A DNA stretch of 64,000 nucleotides, taken from positions 2,551,501-2,615,500 of the forward strand of contig NZ_CP127162.1 in assembly GCF_030263935.1 (NCBI RefSeq). Direction: 5' to 3'. Positions 18,621-28,852 of this stretch are shown piece after piece. The DNA is from Paenibacillus polygoni. GTDB taxonomy: Bacteria; Bacillota; Bacilli; Paenibacillales; Paenibacillaceae. Numbering within the stretch: the stretch's first letter is position 1; every line of letters starts with the position of its first letter. The position numbers were made by a program, and so were the translations under genes. The notes below the pieces were generated by a model, which saw only the letters and a list, made by a program, of their open reading frames with translations, searched no databases and had not been told where the DNA came from.

Positions 18621-19129
18621 CTACTGACTTCCCGTCACTTCGGCCCGAGTAAGAAGTATCCAGTGATTAACTTCATCGTATCCACATACTTCAGCAATCA
18701 CACGATAGCGTGGATACATCCATTCAGCAGGAGTTACGGATTTCAAATCGGATGTGCCCGTTATACCTACGGCATGAGGTTCCAGTAGGTTAATCAAGGT
18801 ACCTTGTGGAAAAAAGCTTCTATATATCCTTCCACTCGAGTTCCAACAGGGAACAGACTTTTGGTGTTGCGCCAGTCTTCCATACCTAATTGAAGCTGCT
18901 CGGACCATAGCATCTCGAATTCTTGCTGACTAATCTCTTCGTAATAAGGTTCCTCCGCATCTAATGGATGTTCTGCCAGCATAAAGTGATAGGAATGATG
19001 CTTTCGATTCGATGTGATACAGATGTCGTCATCATGATACACCATCTGTCTGTACGCTGCACCGGCATTATCAATTTCAAAATACCAGGTCCCCATTCCT
19101 GACTCCTGTATATCTTTTAAATATTTCAA
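18621..19129 (-). pseudogene. hypothetical protein gene with one-base frameshift
   Basis: One frame starts MKYLKDIQESGMGTWYFEID and runs to FPVGTRVEGYIEAFF, then stops after HKVP. A second frame takes over as FPQGTLINLLEPHAV and runs to 18621 (VCGYDEVNHWILLTRAEVTG). Adding one T to the run of six T residues (minus strand, near 18811-18818) joins them into one protein of about 170 aa. The start is TTG at 19129, 8 bases after GGAG. The family is not recognised; the C-terminal half resembles small beta-barrel domains that follow cytoplasmic immunity-type proteins. Either a true mutation or a homopolymer read error. Confidence 0.7.
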
Positions 19130-19236
19130 TATCTTCACTCCATTTCGCTTGGTTGATCATACCGAGCTAATGTTCTTCAATAACGATAGGGTGTTTCGGG
19201 TTTTCGCAGGATAATGCATAATATCCGAAAGAATAG

Positions 19237-20121
19237 CTAACTCGAATATAAAGAGCAATACGTATTTGCGAAGTTCCCTGCAAGCAAATCTTCCTTTCGA
19301 ATATAAAACTGCAGTTCTCCCGCATCCCACCAGCAGAATCCAACATCCTGATCGGAGTCTAGCGCGAGCAGCAATACGGTATCCTCAATTTCCTGCTTTG
19401 CTCTAATAGAATCACCTTGAAAATGATCCGTGATCTGTTTCAATGCTGATTCTGCCGAATAGTTATATTTGAGGCCAGTCAACAGATGAAGAGCTGCTTC
19501 GTATTCGCAGTCTCCGTGCTGAGTCGAGGGATAACCAAACATAACTGCCAAATCAGCTGAGTTTTCATCACTTAGCTCAAAACATAACTCTTCATACTGT
19601 TCATAGTCATGTTCATCATCTTCCACTATATCGTAATCTACATAGCCATAATTGGGAGGTTCCATGGTTGGTCTGGCGCTTACACGGTAACCGGTAAATT
19701 CACTTTCAAGGGCAGTCACTTCTGGTGAATGGTAACGTTTAGCTTCTTGCAAATTATCATCTGATAGATAGATCACCTTGTGCTCAATACCATAAGCAGG
19801 TTCATCTACTCCTACAAAAAAGTACAACATACCTTTTGCAGGAAGCAGTGCTGATACATCATGGGGAACCAATTCTATTAACTGGAGCTGGGCTAGAAAG
19901 GTCATTGGAATGCCATCGGAATTCACCGGCCATTTTACGGTAGCGGGAAGATCGGGATCGCCTCCTATACGAGAAACACCTATTTCGTTGTATGTTTCCA
20001 TCTCTTTTTTAGATAAGCGAATGCCTTGCCGTACAGTTTCCTTTAAATAATCCATCGCATGTTCAAACTGATATTCGCGAACGATCCGTTCGAGTTTATT
20101 TTGATTATTTTCACTCAGCAA
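19237..20121 (-). CDS. DUF1963 (YwqG-like) protein
   Basis: 294 aa cytoplasmic protein. The N-terminal helices lead into SRIGGDPDLPATVKWP and PMTFLAQLQLIEL, the hallmark of DUF1963/YwqG. Later come MLYFFVGVDEPAYG, VMFGYPSTQHGDCE and a terminal DVGFCWWDAGELQFYI block matching the usual GD-G--YF-I ending. The start is TTG after AAGGAAGGTG. Function of the family is unknown; members sit near SUKH and other immunity-like genes. A second, diverged copy lies just upstream (20193-20873). Confidence 0.8.
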   Translation of the reverse strand: MLSENNQNKLERIVREYQFEHAMDYLKETVRQGIRLSKKEMETYNEIGVSRIGGDPDLPATVKWPVNSDGIPMTFLAQLQLIELVPHDVSALLPAKGMLYFFVGVDEPAYGIEHKVIYLSDDNLQEAKRYHSPEVTALESEFTGYRVSARPTMEPPNYGYVDYDIVEDDEHDYEQYEELCFELSDENSADLAVMFGYPSTQHGDCEYEAALHLLTGLKYNYSAESALKQITDHFQGDSIRAKQEIEDTVLLLALDSDQDVGFCWWDAGELQFYIRKEDLLAGNFANTYCSLYSS

Positions 20122-20192
20122 TCGTTACACCTTCCTTATGTATGAATTTTCTATAACTTTGACCACCATCTACAGACAATAATCACTCCCTT

Positions 20193-20873
20193 TTAAAAAC
20201 AATCCCAATATAAATACCAATCATTATCAATCTTTGATTTGTAAATATAGATGTTTCCATTATCACCGATCATCAGCCCTGGCTTTTCCTCTGAAGAGAT
20301 TTGTAGAATAAATTTATATTCATCAGAAATAGGCGATTGAATATACGATGCATATCCTCCTATTTTGGTTTTAGTGTATCTATTAAACTCATCAAAGAAT
20401 CGGTCGTTTAATTCTTCTTCTTCATTAATTTCGGTCAAGTCAACATATTCCCATGCTTCTTCCCAACACGGATAATCTAGTACTTCGTTCAAATTCCAAC
20501 GTACTGGAAAAGGTTTAAGTATATTAGCAGGCTCAGGCGTCTCTGTAATTTCTAATAGATTTATGTCTTTATAAAAAACAATCTTCCAACCATCTCCGTT
20601 CCTATTTATATCCATAGGTAGATGATCTTTCTCAATGTAGATTTGCACTAACATATGATCTCCAAAAATCTTATGACCATCTTTGATATCTGGAATATAG
20701 ATTTGAAGAAGCGGTACTAATAATGATCCATTAACTTCTGGCCATGCTTCCTTCGGATCACGTAAAAAATTCCCGCCGAACCAATCAAGATCTGTATTTT
20801 CAGGGCGGAATCCACCTATTTTTGCAACACAGGTATGTTTTCCAATTGATTTCATTTCATCGAAAATGTCCAT
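20193..20873 (-). CDS. diverged DUF1963-like protein
   Basis: 226 aa, no signal peptide. KIGGFRPENTDLDWFGG at the N terminus and KIGGYASYIQSP...FILQI...GDNGNIYIYK at the C terminus follow the DUF1963 plan of a GG-x-P motif, a QI strand and a GD-x-G ending. It is shorter and only distantly like the neighbour. ATG follows AAAGGATT. Probably an old tandem duplicate or a separately acquired relative. Function unknown. Confidence 0.65.
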   Translation of the reverse strand: MDIFDEMKSIGKHTCVAKIGGFRPENTDLDWFGGNFLRDPKEAWPEVNGSLLVPLLQIYIPDIKDGHKIFGDHMLVQIYIEKDHLPMDINRNGDGWKIVFYKDINLLEITETPEPANILKPFPVRWNLNEVLDYPCWEEAWEYVDLTEINEEEELNDRFFDEFNRYTKTKIGGYASYIQSPISDEYKFILQISSEEKPGLMIGDNGNIYIYKSKIDNDWYLYWDCF

Positions 20874-20951
20874 TATTTAAAATCCTTTCCTATAAAGATG
20901 ATATGTATTTCATCTAAAGTTTTTCTATGTGTTACGTATAAACGATGTGCT

Positions 20952-21278
20952 TTAAAATATCTTTGGATCTTTAAGTTCGGACCACTGCATTTCTGGTTCT
21001 TTTCCGAAATATACAAATTGCTGTCTAATTTCTTTCTCTTTTACTCGTAATAATATGTATCTTAATTTTAGTTCCTCAATCTCTTCCTCTAGTATTCCAG
21101 ATTCTTCAAAGATTTCTCGAACACAAGCCCTCTTCGGAAAATTCAACTCATCAGCTTCTAAATATCCGCCAAGTCCAGTCCAAAACACAGGATCTGTGAT
21201 TTTACTTGCTTCTTTCTTCATCATAATTACCTTGTTCTCATGAAATAAGAAGGCAGTCGACATTTGCCTTACTTCCAT
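20952..21278 (-). CDS. NUDIX hydrolase, short C terminus
   Basis: 108 aa. The NUDIX box is visible as GGYLEADELNFPKRACVREI followed by FEESGI (GX5EX7REXXEEXG), giving Mg-dependent pyrophosphohydrolase chemistry on a nucleoside-diphosphate-linked substrate. Usual family members are about 140-160 aa. This one stops after QFVYFGKEPEMQWSELKDP and so lacks the last strand and helix, which suggests a 3' truncation. Either the first ATG (21278) or the one five codons later could be used. Confidence 0.65.
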   Translation of the reverse strand: MEVRQMSTAFLFHENKVIMMKKEASKITDPVFWTGLGGYLEADELNFPKRACVREIFEESGILEEEIEELKLRYILLRVKEKEIRQQFVYFGKEPEMQWSELKDPKIF

Positions 21279-21450
21279 TTTTCATCATTCCCTTTTTAAT
21301 ATTCAGTTTTAAATATCAAATAAGTGTGCAGATTTTACTTCTCATGTATCTCAATATCATGTTTCCCGTCCTATTTACGTCTCTTTAATTATCAGATTAA
21401 CAAAAAGTTGATAGACACTCAAGATTCAACAAATGTTGAAAATATATCAA

Positions 21451-21486
21451 AACAAATAGCCTGCCAAATCGACAGGCCTAGTTGTT
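21451..21486 (-). terminator. intrinsic terminator of membrane protein gene
   Basis: AACAA.TAGCCTG/CAGGCCTA.TTGTT imperfect stem downstream of the 21522 stop, with T-rich minus-strand tail. Confidence 0.65.
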
Positions 21487-21521
21487 TCTACTAAAGTTCT
21501 CGCGGTGTTCAAATTATCTTA

Positions 21522-23786
21522 CTACCTAGAAGAATAATTAATAATCATGGCTTCTTTCGTATGTTCATCATAGGCTATCCACAATTCATCTCCCGCCACC
21601 ACACCATGCACTGGTTCAATCGTCTGTTTAATGTAGTAGGTAACTCCATCCTTCTCTACGATAATGTCGGCTAGTGGTCGTTCTCCTTTTGTTCCGTCAA
21701 ACTGAACGGAGAATACTTTAACCGCACCTTGCTTACCTCGAAGTAATCGGGTTTCCTTTTGTAAATCGTCTATTTCCATGGCGACGGGAAGGACGGTACC
21801 CACATTTACAGACTGATTTTGTGGCACAAAAAGACTATTAACTTTACGTATTCTATCCGCCCCGCTTGTTATTATGATTTCCATAAGCATAAGTTGCTTA
21901 TTATCAATAACGATCGGCATCTTTTGCACATGGATCACTTCTCCCTGCAGAGAGAGTTGGTTCGATGCCTTTTCTAAGTTTTCGCTGCCGTATCTTAAGA
22001 TTCTAGCCATTCCCTGAATCAAAATAAGGCTGGCTCGTTCACCCGTACGATATTCAAATCCTATAGGCTGAACAACCGGTACTGTGTAGTTCTGTCCTGC
22101 GGCTGAGAAATGAAGCTGAAGGGCTTCTCCTCGGTTTACTTTTCCATAACGTTCGATACGGATAAGAACCGCGTCTTTAATAACTTCTGGTTTGGACTCT
22201 TGCGCCGTATGTTTAAGATCCTCTTCAGTAATGAACATAGCCTTGTGTTTCTTGCGGTTGTAACTGATCAGCACCGGATCACCAACTTGAGTAGGATCCA
22301 CAAAGGAGATGACCTGCTTGATTTCTACCTCTTTCAATTGACCCTCATCCTCAAACTGAACGACAAATCGAACCTGCGGACGTTCATTCACATATAAACC
22401 GGTCTCTTCCATATTAATAATCCGGCCTTGAATTTGCTTACCCTCCCTCATTTTTTTCGTTCTTGTTCCGGCCAACATTCGAGGGGCGACTGCAACGCTT
22501 AGAAATGTGAGCAGAATGATGAAGACCCAGACCGCCCAGTTAATAACGATCGGCCCACCTTGTCTAACATAATTCCAGAAACTTTGAATCGAGACTTTAT
22601 TTTCAGATTCAGTAAGCATCCACTTTTCGACCTGTTCACTCGATAGAACCTTAGCTTCCTGGCTTTCCATATCGACATAGCCTGCTGTAATATCTCCACC
22701 ACTATAATAAAGGACGTCACTGTCCATATTCTTATAAAATTCAGTTTGATCATTTTTCAAAATCTCGTAGGACAGCTGCTCCAGTAGAACAGTAGCATCT
22801 TGGAATTCTCCCGATTTCTCATTGAACACATATCCCATAACACTTCCATTTAATTCATCTTCTGCAGTAGATCCGGCAATCAGAACTTCCTCATCATTCA
22901 ATAGAAATACTCGAGCTTGATAGATCGGCTTTGGCGTAGGAACGGCTTTACCCCAATGGTTCTCGTCAGCGTTATAAAATGATGCTTCTTCAGGATAGTT
23001 CCCATTCTCACGTACCAACTTGGCGTTATTGAAACCAAAGACCTTAGCGAACAAAGCGCCGGCCCGATCTTGTGCAGCAAACGTTCCTTCGTCCTCGCTC
23101 TGAAGCAGAACGGATAAATCACCATTTTCGTCTAGTATTCCGCTCACAAATGCCGTACTATCGTTCTTTAAAGCCACTGAAAATAGGGGTACTGCCTTTT
23201 CGTTCTTAAAACTACCATGCACTTCATCTATCCGAACAGGCCTGGCTGGAAGCAGATCCTGTTCAGCTAAATTAACTTTATTCAGCTTTCCGTCTTTTAC
23301 CTGAGCTATGTACCATTCAGAATTATCCGATTCCCCTGCTACAATGAGTCTGCCGCGCCAGGAATAAACATTTGATCTCCATGATGCTGGAAGGTGCATC
23401 GTATCCTGAGCCAGCTCTTCAACCTTACCTGTTGAATGGAAGTAATTTATTTGCAGCCCATGTGAATCGTCGTAGGTTGGGATAATGATTCCATCTTGGC
23501 TGTAAGTTGCCGGTCCCAGACCAGCTTGAAAATTGGTATGTACAGTCGTATCTTTCATTATGTTTTCTTTATCGGTATCAAAAAGATAAACATCGTATTG
23601 CTCTCCAACAGGGTGTTTAGCTAAGCCAATTAATTTCTTTCCCTCATCCAGCATATAGACACTCTCAAAGGAGGGTTGATACTCATCAATGTAATCCTTG
23701 TAATCATTCCACATGAAATAACTTAACAATATTACTGGAATAAAAAACAGTAAATTGCCGAGAGATATCGCTCTGTTTTTTTTCAT
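21522..23786 (-). CDS. large membrane-anchored protein with extracytoplasmic propeller-like domain
   Basis: 754 aa. Membrane segment 1 is at about 9-27 (LGNLLFFIPVILLSYFMW). A long outside region of about 390 residues has repeated short beta-strand blocks (YDVYLFDTD, YSQDGIIIPTYD, GRLIVAGESDN) resembling a beta-propeller. Membrane segment 2 is at about 418-438 (INWAVWVFIILLTFLSVAV). A cytoplasmic half of about 310 residues has repeated beta-barrel units (GRIINMEETGLYVNERPQ, VRFVVQFEDEGQ, DPVLISYNRKKH) like DUF3592-type modules. It may sense something outside and report inside. Monocistronic; I do not recognise a named family. Confidence 0.7.
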   Translation of the reverse strand: MKKNRAISLGNLLFFIPVILLSYFMWNDYKDYIDEYQPSFESVYMLDEGKKLIGLAKHPVGEQYDVYLFDTDKENIMKDTTVHTNFQAGLGPATYSQDGIIIPTYDDSHGLQINYFHSTGKVEELAQDTMHLPASWRSNVYSWRGRLIVAGESDNSEWYIAQVKDGKLNKVNLAEQDLLPARPVRIDEVHGSFKNEKAVPLFSVALKNDSTAFVSGILDENGDLSVLLQSEDEGTFAAQDRAGALFAKVFGFNNAKLVRENGNYPEEASFYNADENHWGKAVPTPKPIYQARVFLLNDEEVLIAGSTAEDELNGSVMGYVFNEKSGEFQDATVLLEQLSYEILKNDQTEFYKNMDSDVLYYSGGDITAGYVDMESQEAKVLSSEQVEKWMLTESENKVSIQSFWNYVRQGGPIVINWAVWVFIILLTFLSVAVAPRMLAGTRTKKMREGKQIQGRIINMEETGLYVNERPQVRFVVQFEDEGQLKEVEIKQVISFVDPTQVGDPVLISYNRKKHKAMFITEEDLKHTAQESKPEVIKDAVLIRIERYGKVNRGEALQLHFSAAGQNYTVPVVQPIGFEYRTGERASLILIQGMARILRYGSENLEKASNQLSLQGEVIHVQKMPIVIDNKQLMLMEIIITSGADRIRKVNSLFVPQNQSVNVGTVLPVAMEIDDLQKETRLLRGKQGAVKVFSVQFDGTKGERPLADIIVEKDGVTYYIKQTIEPVHGVVAGDELWIAYDEHTKEAMIINYSSR

Positions 23787-24151
23787 TTTGTTTCTCTCCC
23801 TTACATTATGTAAAAACTACAATTTGCCTAAGATCCTACCGCATTCGTTAGAATGATATAAGAACCCAGATTATTAGCACACTACCATACATACCCATAA
23901 TGAGTCACTACCTTTTACGATTTTTGTGAATAAGGAACGGAGGCAATTACTTTTTATACCCGCTTTTTTAATAGCCCGAGAATATACGGTTCTATCTTGC
24001 TGCTTAACCTCAATTAACGATCTCTTGGTCTACGAATACAGAAAAAGCGTAATGGTCAACTGTGGCAACTGACCTTTCGCTTCTTCTGTTTGCTATGTTT
24101 TTTTGCTTGTTCAAGCTTTCGACCGTATATTTCGTCGGTTCAAAATTTCTG
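23787..24151. other. intergenic with terminator at 24041-24084
   Basis: 365 bases. The right part holds the SecA-like gene terminator. The rest is AT-rich with no ORF and should contain the promoter of the 21522-23786 gene. Confidence 0.45.
24041..24084 (-). terminator. intrinsic terminator past SecA-like gene
   Basis: GGTCA...TGACC core with AAGCG/CGCTT arms. The minus-strand reading ends in a run of five T residues. Confidence 0.7.
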
Positions 24152-26435
24152 CTAACCGAATACCGGTCTCAAGATCTTACGGAGCCAGAAAGCGATTACC
24201 GTTCCTGGTGACCATGAACCGGGATTTTGAGAATATTCCATATACTGATCGTTCATAGTATAAGTCCAAGTTGAAGTAGGGGTCTTCAGTCCGAACTTTT
24301 CCCACAAGGCTGGATTATTTGAATCTCCCAGCTTTGAGAGCATATTTGCCGACTCTCTCCTTATTTTATCCGGTAATTCCTCGTATGCCTGGATAATTTG
24401 CATATGAAATTCGTCTATCGGATTTCGGTTAGCAAGGCTTGTCAAATGGATGCTTTCGCGTATGTAAGTAACGAATGCCAGATGGTCAGCCCAGAACTTG
24501 TCCATATAATAAAGTCGTACCCGCTGCTCCGATGGGCTCATCGCTGTCTCACCTTTCAAAATTCCAAGCCGTTCCTCGTATAAAAGACGCCTCTGTTCCT
24601 CTACCATATCAGAATAGCGATTCAGTTCCTGACGAATATGAAAGTTTTGTCCCATAATAACGCGCTGTATATGCGTGATTTTGCTATGGAGTACCGATTC
24701 TCCAAGGGCTTCTTCCTTCCTTAGACCTCGATACATAGGCGGGATCGCTTTATCGATTCCGAATTGAAGGATTAAGTCATCTTCTAAACTTACAAAAAAT
24801 ACGGAAGCTCCCGGGTCGCCTTGACGACCAGAACGCCCGCGAAGCTGATCATCGATCCGCATGCTTTGGTGCACATGCGTACCAATTACATACAACCCGC
24901 CAAGCTTAGCGACAACTTCCGCTTGGACGGGGTCACCGCCGCCAAGCCGAATATCGACACCGCGTCCAGCCATATTTGTAGAAACTGTCACAGCACCAAT
25001 TTCTCCTGCTTTGGCGATAATCTCGGCTTCTTTTTCGTCGTTCTTCGCATTGAGTATATGGCAAGATACACCAGCTGTGGCTAGTGCCTCTGCCAATATG
25101 TCAGACTCTTCCACACTAGATGTACCAATGAGAATTGGACGTCCTGTCCGGTGGACGGAGGAGACTTCCTTAACAAGCGCCTTATGTTTGGCTTCTCTAT
25201 GGGTGTATATCCGGTGAGGATGATCGATCCGTTTGTTTTGGCGGTTTGGCGGAATTTGCACCACCTGCAGCGCATAAATTTCTTCGAATTCCACCTTGGA
25301 AACGTACGCGGTAGCTGTCATTCCACAAATCTTGGGATATAGGCTGAGGAAATGTTGAAGAGTGATTGAACCTAGAATTTTCCCGCCGGATAAGGACTTG
25401 AGTCCTTCTTTTGCCGCAAGCGCGATTTGAAGTCCTTCCGGCAAATGTCTATTCTCTGCCACACGCCCGGTATATTCGTCGATGAGCTCAATTTTTCCGT
25501 CACGAACGATGTAATCAACGTCTTTTTTCAATAAGGTTTCCGCATGCAGCGCACAATTTAATGAAGACAACAAATGACTATTACGGCTTTCGTACAAATT
25601 GCCACATCCCAGCAGTGATTCCGCTTTTGCGGACCCCGCATCATTAATAAAAACGTTCCGCATGAACTCATCGAATTCGTAATGCTCATCTTGCACGAGC
25701 TGTCTTGCCACCTCTGCGAAACGAATGCCGTTATTGTTTGAAGATTCCGGGTCTCCGGCTTATAACTAGCGGCACTCTTGCTTCATCGAGAAGCAGTGAA
25801 TCCGCTTCGTCAACGATGACACATTGAAAACGACGATGCACAGTATCTCCCTCACTCAGAGCGATCGTGTCTCGCAAATAATCGAATCCCGCCTCTTTGG
25901 CCGTAACATAAGTTATATCCGCAGCATAGGCTTCTCGTTTCTCAGACAAGCTCATGCCTGATTGAACCGCGCTTACCGTTAATCCGAGGAAATGATAGAC
26001 CTTGCCCATCCAGTCCGCATCTCGCTTTGCCAAATAATCGTTAAAAGTGAGCACATGAACGCCATTGCCGGTTAACGCATTTAAATAAGCAGGCATAACA
26101 GCAGAGAGTGTTTTCCCTTCACCCGTATGCTGCTCGATTAAAAAGCCTTCATGAAGAGCGATAGCAGCCATGATTTGAACATCAAAAGGTTGTAAACCAA
26201 GCGTTCTCTTCGCTGCTTCACTGACTAATGCATAAGCATCAACAAGCAGTTCATCCAAAGGTGTACCGGACTTTGCTTCTTTTTTCAGCCGGAGAGATTC
26301 AAGCTGCAGTTGCTGTTCGTCCCATGCTTCTAAACTCCTTTTCCTGACAAGCTCTGCTTTATCCCGAAAGACTTTCAACCTTTGCCGATTATCATAGTCT
26401 TTGAATTCCCGCATTAACTTGACGGCTAAATTCAT
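24152..26435 (-). pseudogene. SecA-type translocase ATPase (second SecA), split by one-base frameshift
   Basis: Reads as two pieces: 25731-26435 (Walker [28 protein letters not shown], then a premature stop) and 24152-25711 (GKIELIDEYTGR, TNMAGRGVDI, LRGRSGRQGDPG). Removing one A in the TATAA near 25760 turns ISRRPGIF into [11 protein letters not shown] and joins them in one frame of about 760 aa. SecA drives protein export through SecYEG. This copy lacks the usual C-terminal zinc-binding tail and has DEAD where housekeeping SecA has DEVD, so it looks like an accessory SecA2-type paralogue. No accessory SecY or export substrate lies beside it. Confidence 0.8.
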
Positions 26436-26741
26436 CAGAATTCAATTCCTCCTCGGTAGAAATACGCGTTTCTATTTTGGCTAAGAGTATAATTAAATTT
26501 TATGGGTATGGCAATGTTTGGAACAAAAATGGGGATGAGTTAGGCGAGAAAAGTAGTGATATCTGGTAAACCCCAGTCAAGTAACACCTTTACCTTTCGA
26601 TTTTTCATATAGGTTTGTAAAGGTTAAATAGAAAAGACACTCACTTGGAGTGCCTTTATTTGCATTCTCGTTTTATCAGATTAACGACAGATGATAATTT
26701 CGCAGCTGCTTAGTATCCTATGAATTTTCCTGATTAATAAC
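26436..26741. other. intergenic with terminator
   Basis: 306 bases. The SecA-like gene has GAGGAGG about 12 bases upstream of its ATG here. The right part carries the terminator of the TetM-like gene at 26632-26658. No ORF. Confidence 0.45.
26632..26658 (-). terminator. intrinsic terminator of TetM-like gene
   Basis: Minus strand GGCACTCCAAGTGAGTGTC stem-loop followed by TTTTC. Confidence 0.65.
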
Positions 26742-28706
26742 TCAAGCTTCTAATGCAAGATGCATCTTGGCTTCAGCCTCATCCCATGGAACCGAGTATC
26801 CTGCCCCTTTAGCACAAAAGATGGAGGAAGAAGTATATAGTGAATCTGCCTCTTTGCGGTAACCTATCTGCTCAATGACTTCCTCAGTATTATGGCATCG
26901 ATCGTAACCGCCAAACACGCAGCGAATACTGCCTCGTCCATGTGTAAAAGATGCAAAATCTGTACTGTAGTTCATGAAAGTCGACACGGGCACCCTGCCT
27001 GTAACCACTGCTTGCGTTTCGTTCGTTTGCGGTGGATCAAAAACACCTGAAGCCCGCTGAATATCAGACAGTACCCTTCCCAGTTCATCCATAGCAACCT
27101 TGATTTTGAAATCGTAATAAGGCTCAAGCAGCACATTATCAGCTTTCTCAAGCCCCTGCCGCAGCGCCCGGAAGACAGCTTCACGAAAATCACCGCCATG
27201 GGTATGTTCTTTATGTGCACGGCCCCTCAGCAGTGTAATGTTCACATCGGTTATCGGCATACCTGTCAGCAGACCGTGATGCTCCCTTTCGTATAGATGA
27301 TCCCGAATCAAATTCTGATAGCTGACATTCAAGTCATCGACATGACATTTGCTAACGAACTTGATCCCGCTGCCCCTTTCTCCTGGTTCAATCAGCAGAT
27401 GGACTTCTGCATAGTGCCTGAGTGGTTCGAAGTGACCATATCCTTTTACAGCTGATTGAATCGTTTCCTTATACAAGATTTCGGGTTGTCCAAAAGAGAT
27501 AGCAAAACCAAACCGCTCCCTCACGATCTGTTCCAGCACTTCTAGTTGTATTAGTCCCATAACGCGGATAGAGATCTCTTGGAATTTCTCATCCCAGACG
27601 ACGTTTAGAGACGGTTCCTCTGCCTCCAGTATACGAAAAGCCGCTAGAACCTTCTGTAAGTGTACCCTATTGTCGAATAATACCTTCGATTGTAACGTCG
27701 GCTCCGAGTCGTAAGTTAACTTGTCTGATAACAATCCCAGGCCTTGCCCGGCCGCTGCCGCGGACAGTCCAGCAACCGCAAACAAATCACCTGCTGCCAC
27801 TTGTTCTACGGGTTGGGACCTAAGGCCGTTCATCAAGAAGATCCGTGTAATTTTCTCATCATATGTAACCCCGTTGCTGTCGTAAGAAAGCTCTTCTCTC
27901 ACTTTCAACTGCCCGCCAAGCGCTTTAATGAATGTGAGTCTCATTCCGCTCTCATCGTGCCGAATTTTATAAACCCGTCCCTGAAATGGAGCTTTCTCAT
28001 CATAAGATGTTGTTGTCAGCATATGCAGCTGTTCTAGAAATTCAATGACACCTGAATCTTGTAGTGCAGAACCATAAGCATAGGGAAAGAGAAGACCTGC
28101 TGCTATCATCTTCTGCAAGGCATCCATCCAGAAGTTCGGATCCTCGCTTCCCTCAAGGAACGCTTCCAGCAAATCTTCGTCTCGCTCTGCCATCGTCTCC
28201 CGCAGCGATTCACCGATCATGCCGTCAGCCAAGTTCTGAGTTACGCAGCATACTTCCTCCGTCAAGTGCTGACGGATATCCGCCACCGTTCTGTCTACGT
28301 CTGCGCCGATCCGATCCGTTTTGTTAATAAAGAAGAATGTAGGAATCCGGTGTTTTCGCAGCAGCTGCCAAACCGTCTCCGTATGACCTTGAACTCCTTC
28401 AACCGCACTTACAATCAGGATTGCATAATCAATGACCTGAATTGCCCGCTCCATTTCCGGAGAGAAATCGACGTGTCCAGGCGTATCTATCAAATAATAG
28501 GTATCTCCTTTATATTCCATAACTGCCTGATCTGCAAATACCGTAATGCCTCTAGTTCTCTCGATGTCGTGGTTGTCCAGAAAAGCATCTTGATGATCCA
28601 CCCGCCCGCGCGACCGGATACTGTTCGTATGATACAGCAGCTGTTCCGCAAAAGTTGTCTTACCTGCATCCACATGGGCGAACAGGCCTATTGTTAGTCG
28701 CTTCAT
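26742..28706 (-). CDS. TetM/TetO-like ribosomal protection GTPase
   Basis: 654 aa EF-G paralogue. G1 AHVDAGKTT, G2 RGITV, G3 DTPGHVDFSPEMER, G4 FINKTDR and G5 in YGSAL are intact. Domain II follows, then III-V (SISVRVMGLIQLEVLEQ-like block, GYGHFEPLRHYAEV, LLEPYYDFKIKV). Domain IV ends without EF-G features, as in tetracycline ribosomal protection proteins. The family dislodges tetracycline from the ribosome by GTP hydrolysis. The divergence visible here leaves the drug spectrum open. Start MKRLTIGLF at 28706; an in-frame upstream ATG (28745) has no ribosome binding site. Confidence 0.88.
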   Translation of the reverse strand: MKRLTIGLFAHVDAGKTTFAEQLLYHTNSIRSRGRVDHQDAFLDNHDIERTRGITVFADQAVMEYKGDTYYLIDTPGHVDFSPEMERAIQVIDYAILIVSAVEGVQGHTETVWQLLRKHRIPTFFFINKTDRIGADVDRTVADIRQHLTEEVCCVTQNLADGMIGESLRETMAERDEDLLEAFLEGSEDPNFWMDALQKMIAAGLLFPYAYGSALQDSGVIEFLEQLHMLTTTSYDEKAPFQGRVYKIRHDESGMRLTFIKALGGQLKVREELSYDSNGVTYDEKITRIFLMNGLRSQPVEQVAAGDLFAVAGLSAAAAGQGLGLLSDKLTYDSEPTLQSKVLFDNRVHLQKVLAAFRILEAEEPSLNVVWDEKFQEISIRVMGLIQLEVLEQIVRERFGFAISFGQPEILYKETIQSAVKGYGHFEPLRHYAEVHLLIEPGERGSGIKFVSKCHVDDLNVSYQNLIRDHLYEREHHGLLTGMPITDVNITLLRGRAHKEHTHGGDFREAVFRALRQGLEKADNVLLEPYYDFKIKVAMDELGRVLSDIQRASGVFDPPQTNETQAVVTGRVPVSTFMNYSTDFASFTHGRGSIRCVFGGYDRCHNTEEVIEQIGYRKEADSLYTSSSIFCAKGAGYSVPWDEAEAKMHLALEA

Positions 28707-28852
28707 AGAATCCCACTTTCCTCGTTTCTTGTTGATCCTGCTCATTTTATTAAAACATAAGTACTCCTATAAGTCCTCATAACGATTGACAACCGTAAAA
28801 GTTAGAATATGTTTTCATTCCAAAACGTATGGAACATTCAATTTTCACTAGA

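Noticed and set aside
24152..26435. Programmed frameshift in the SecA-like gene
   Set aside because: The shift site has no slippery heptamer or stimulatory structure, and SecA is not known to use frameshifting.
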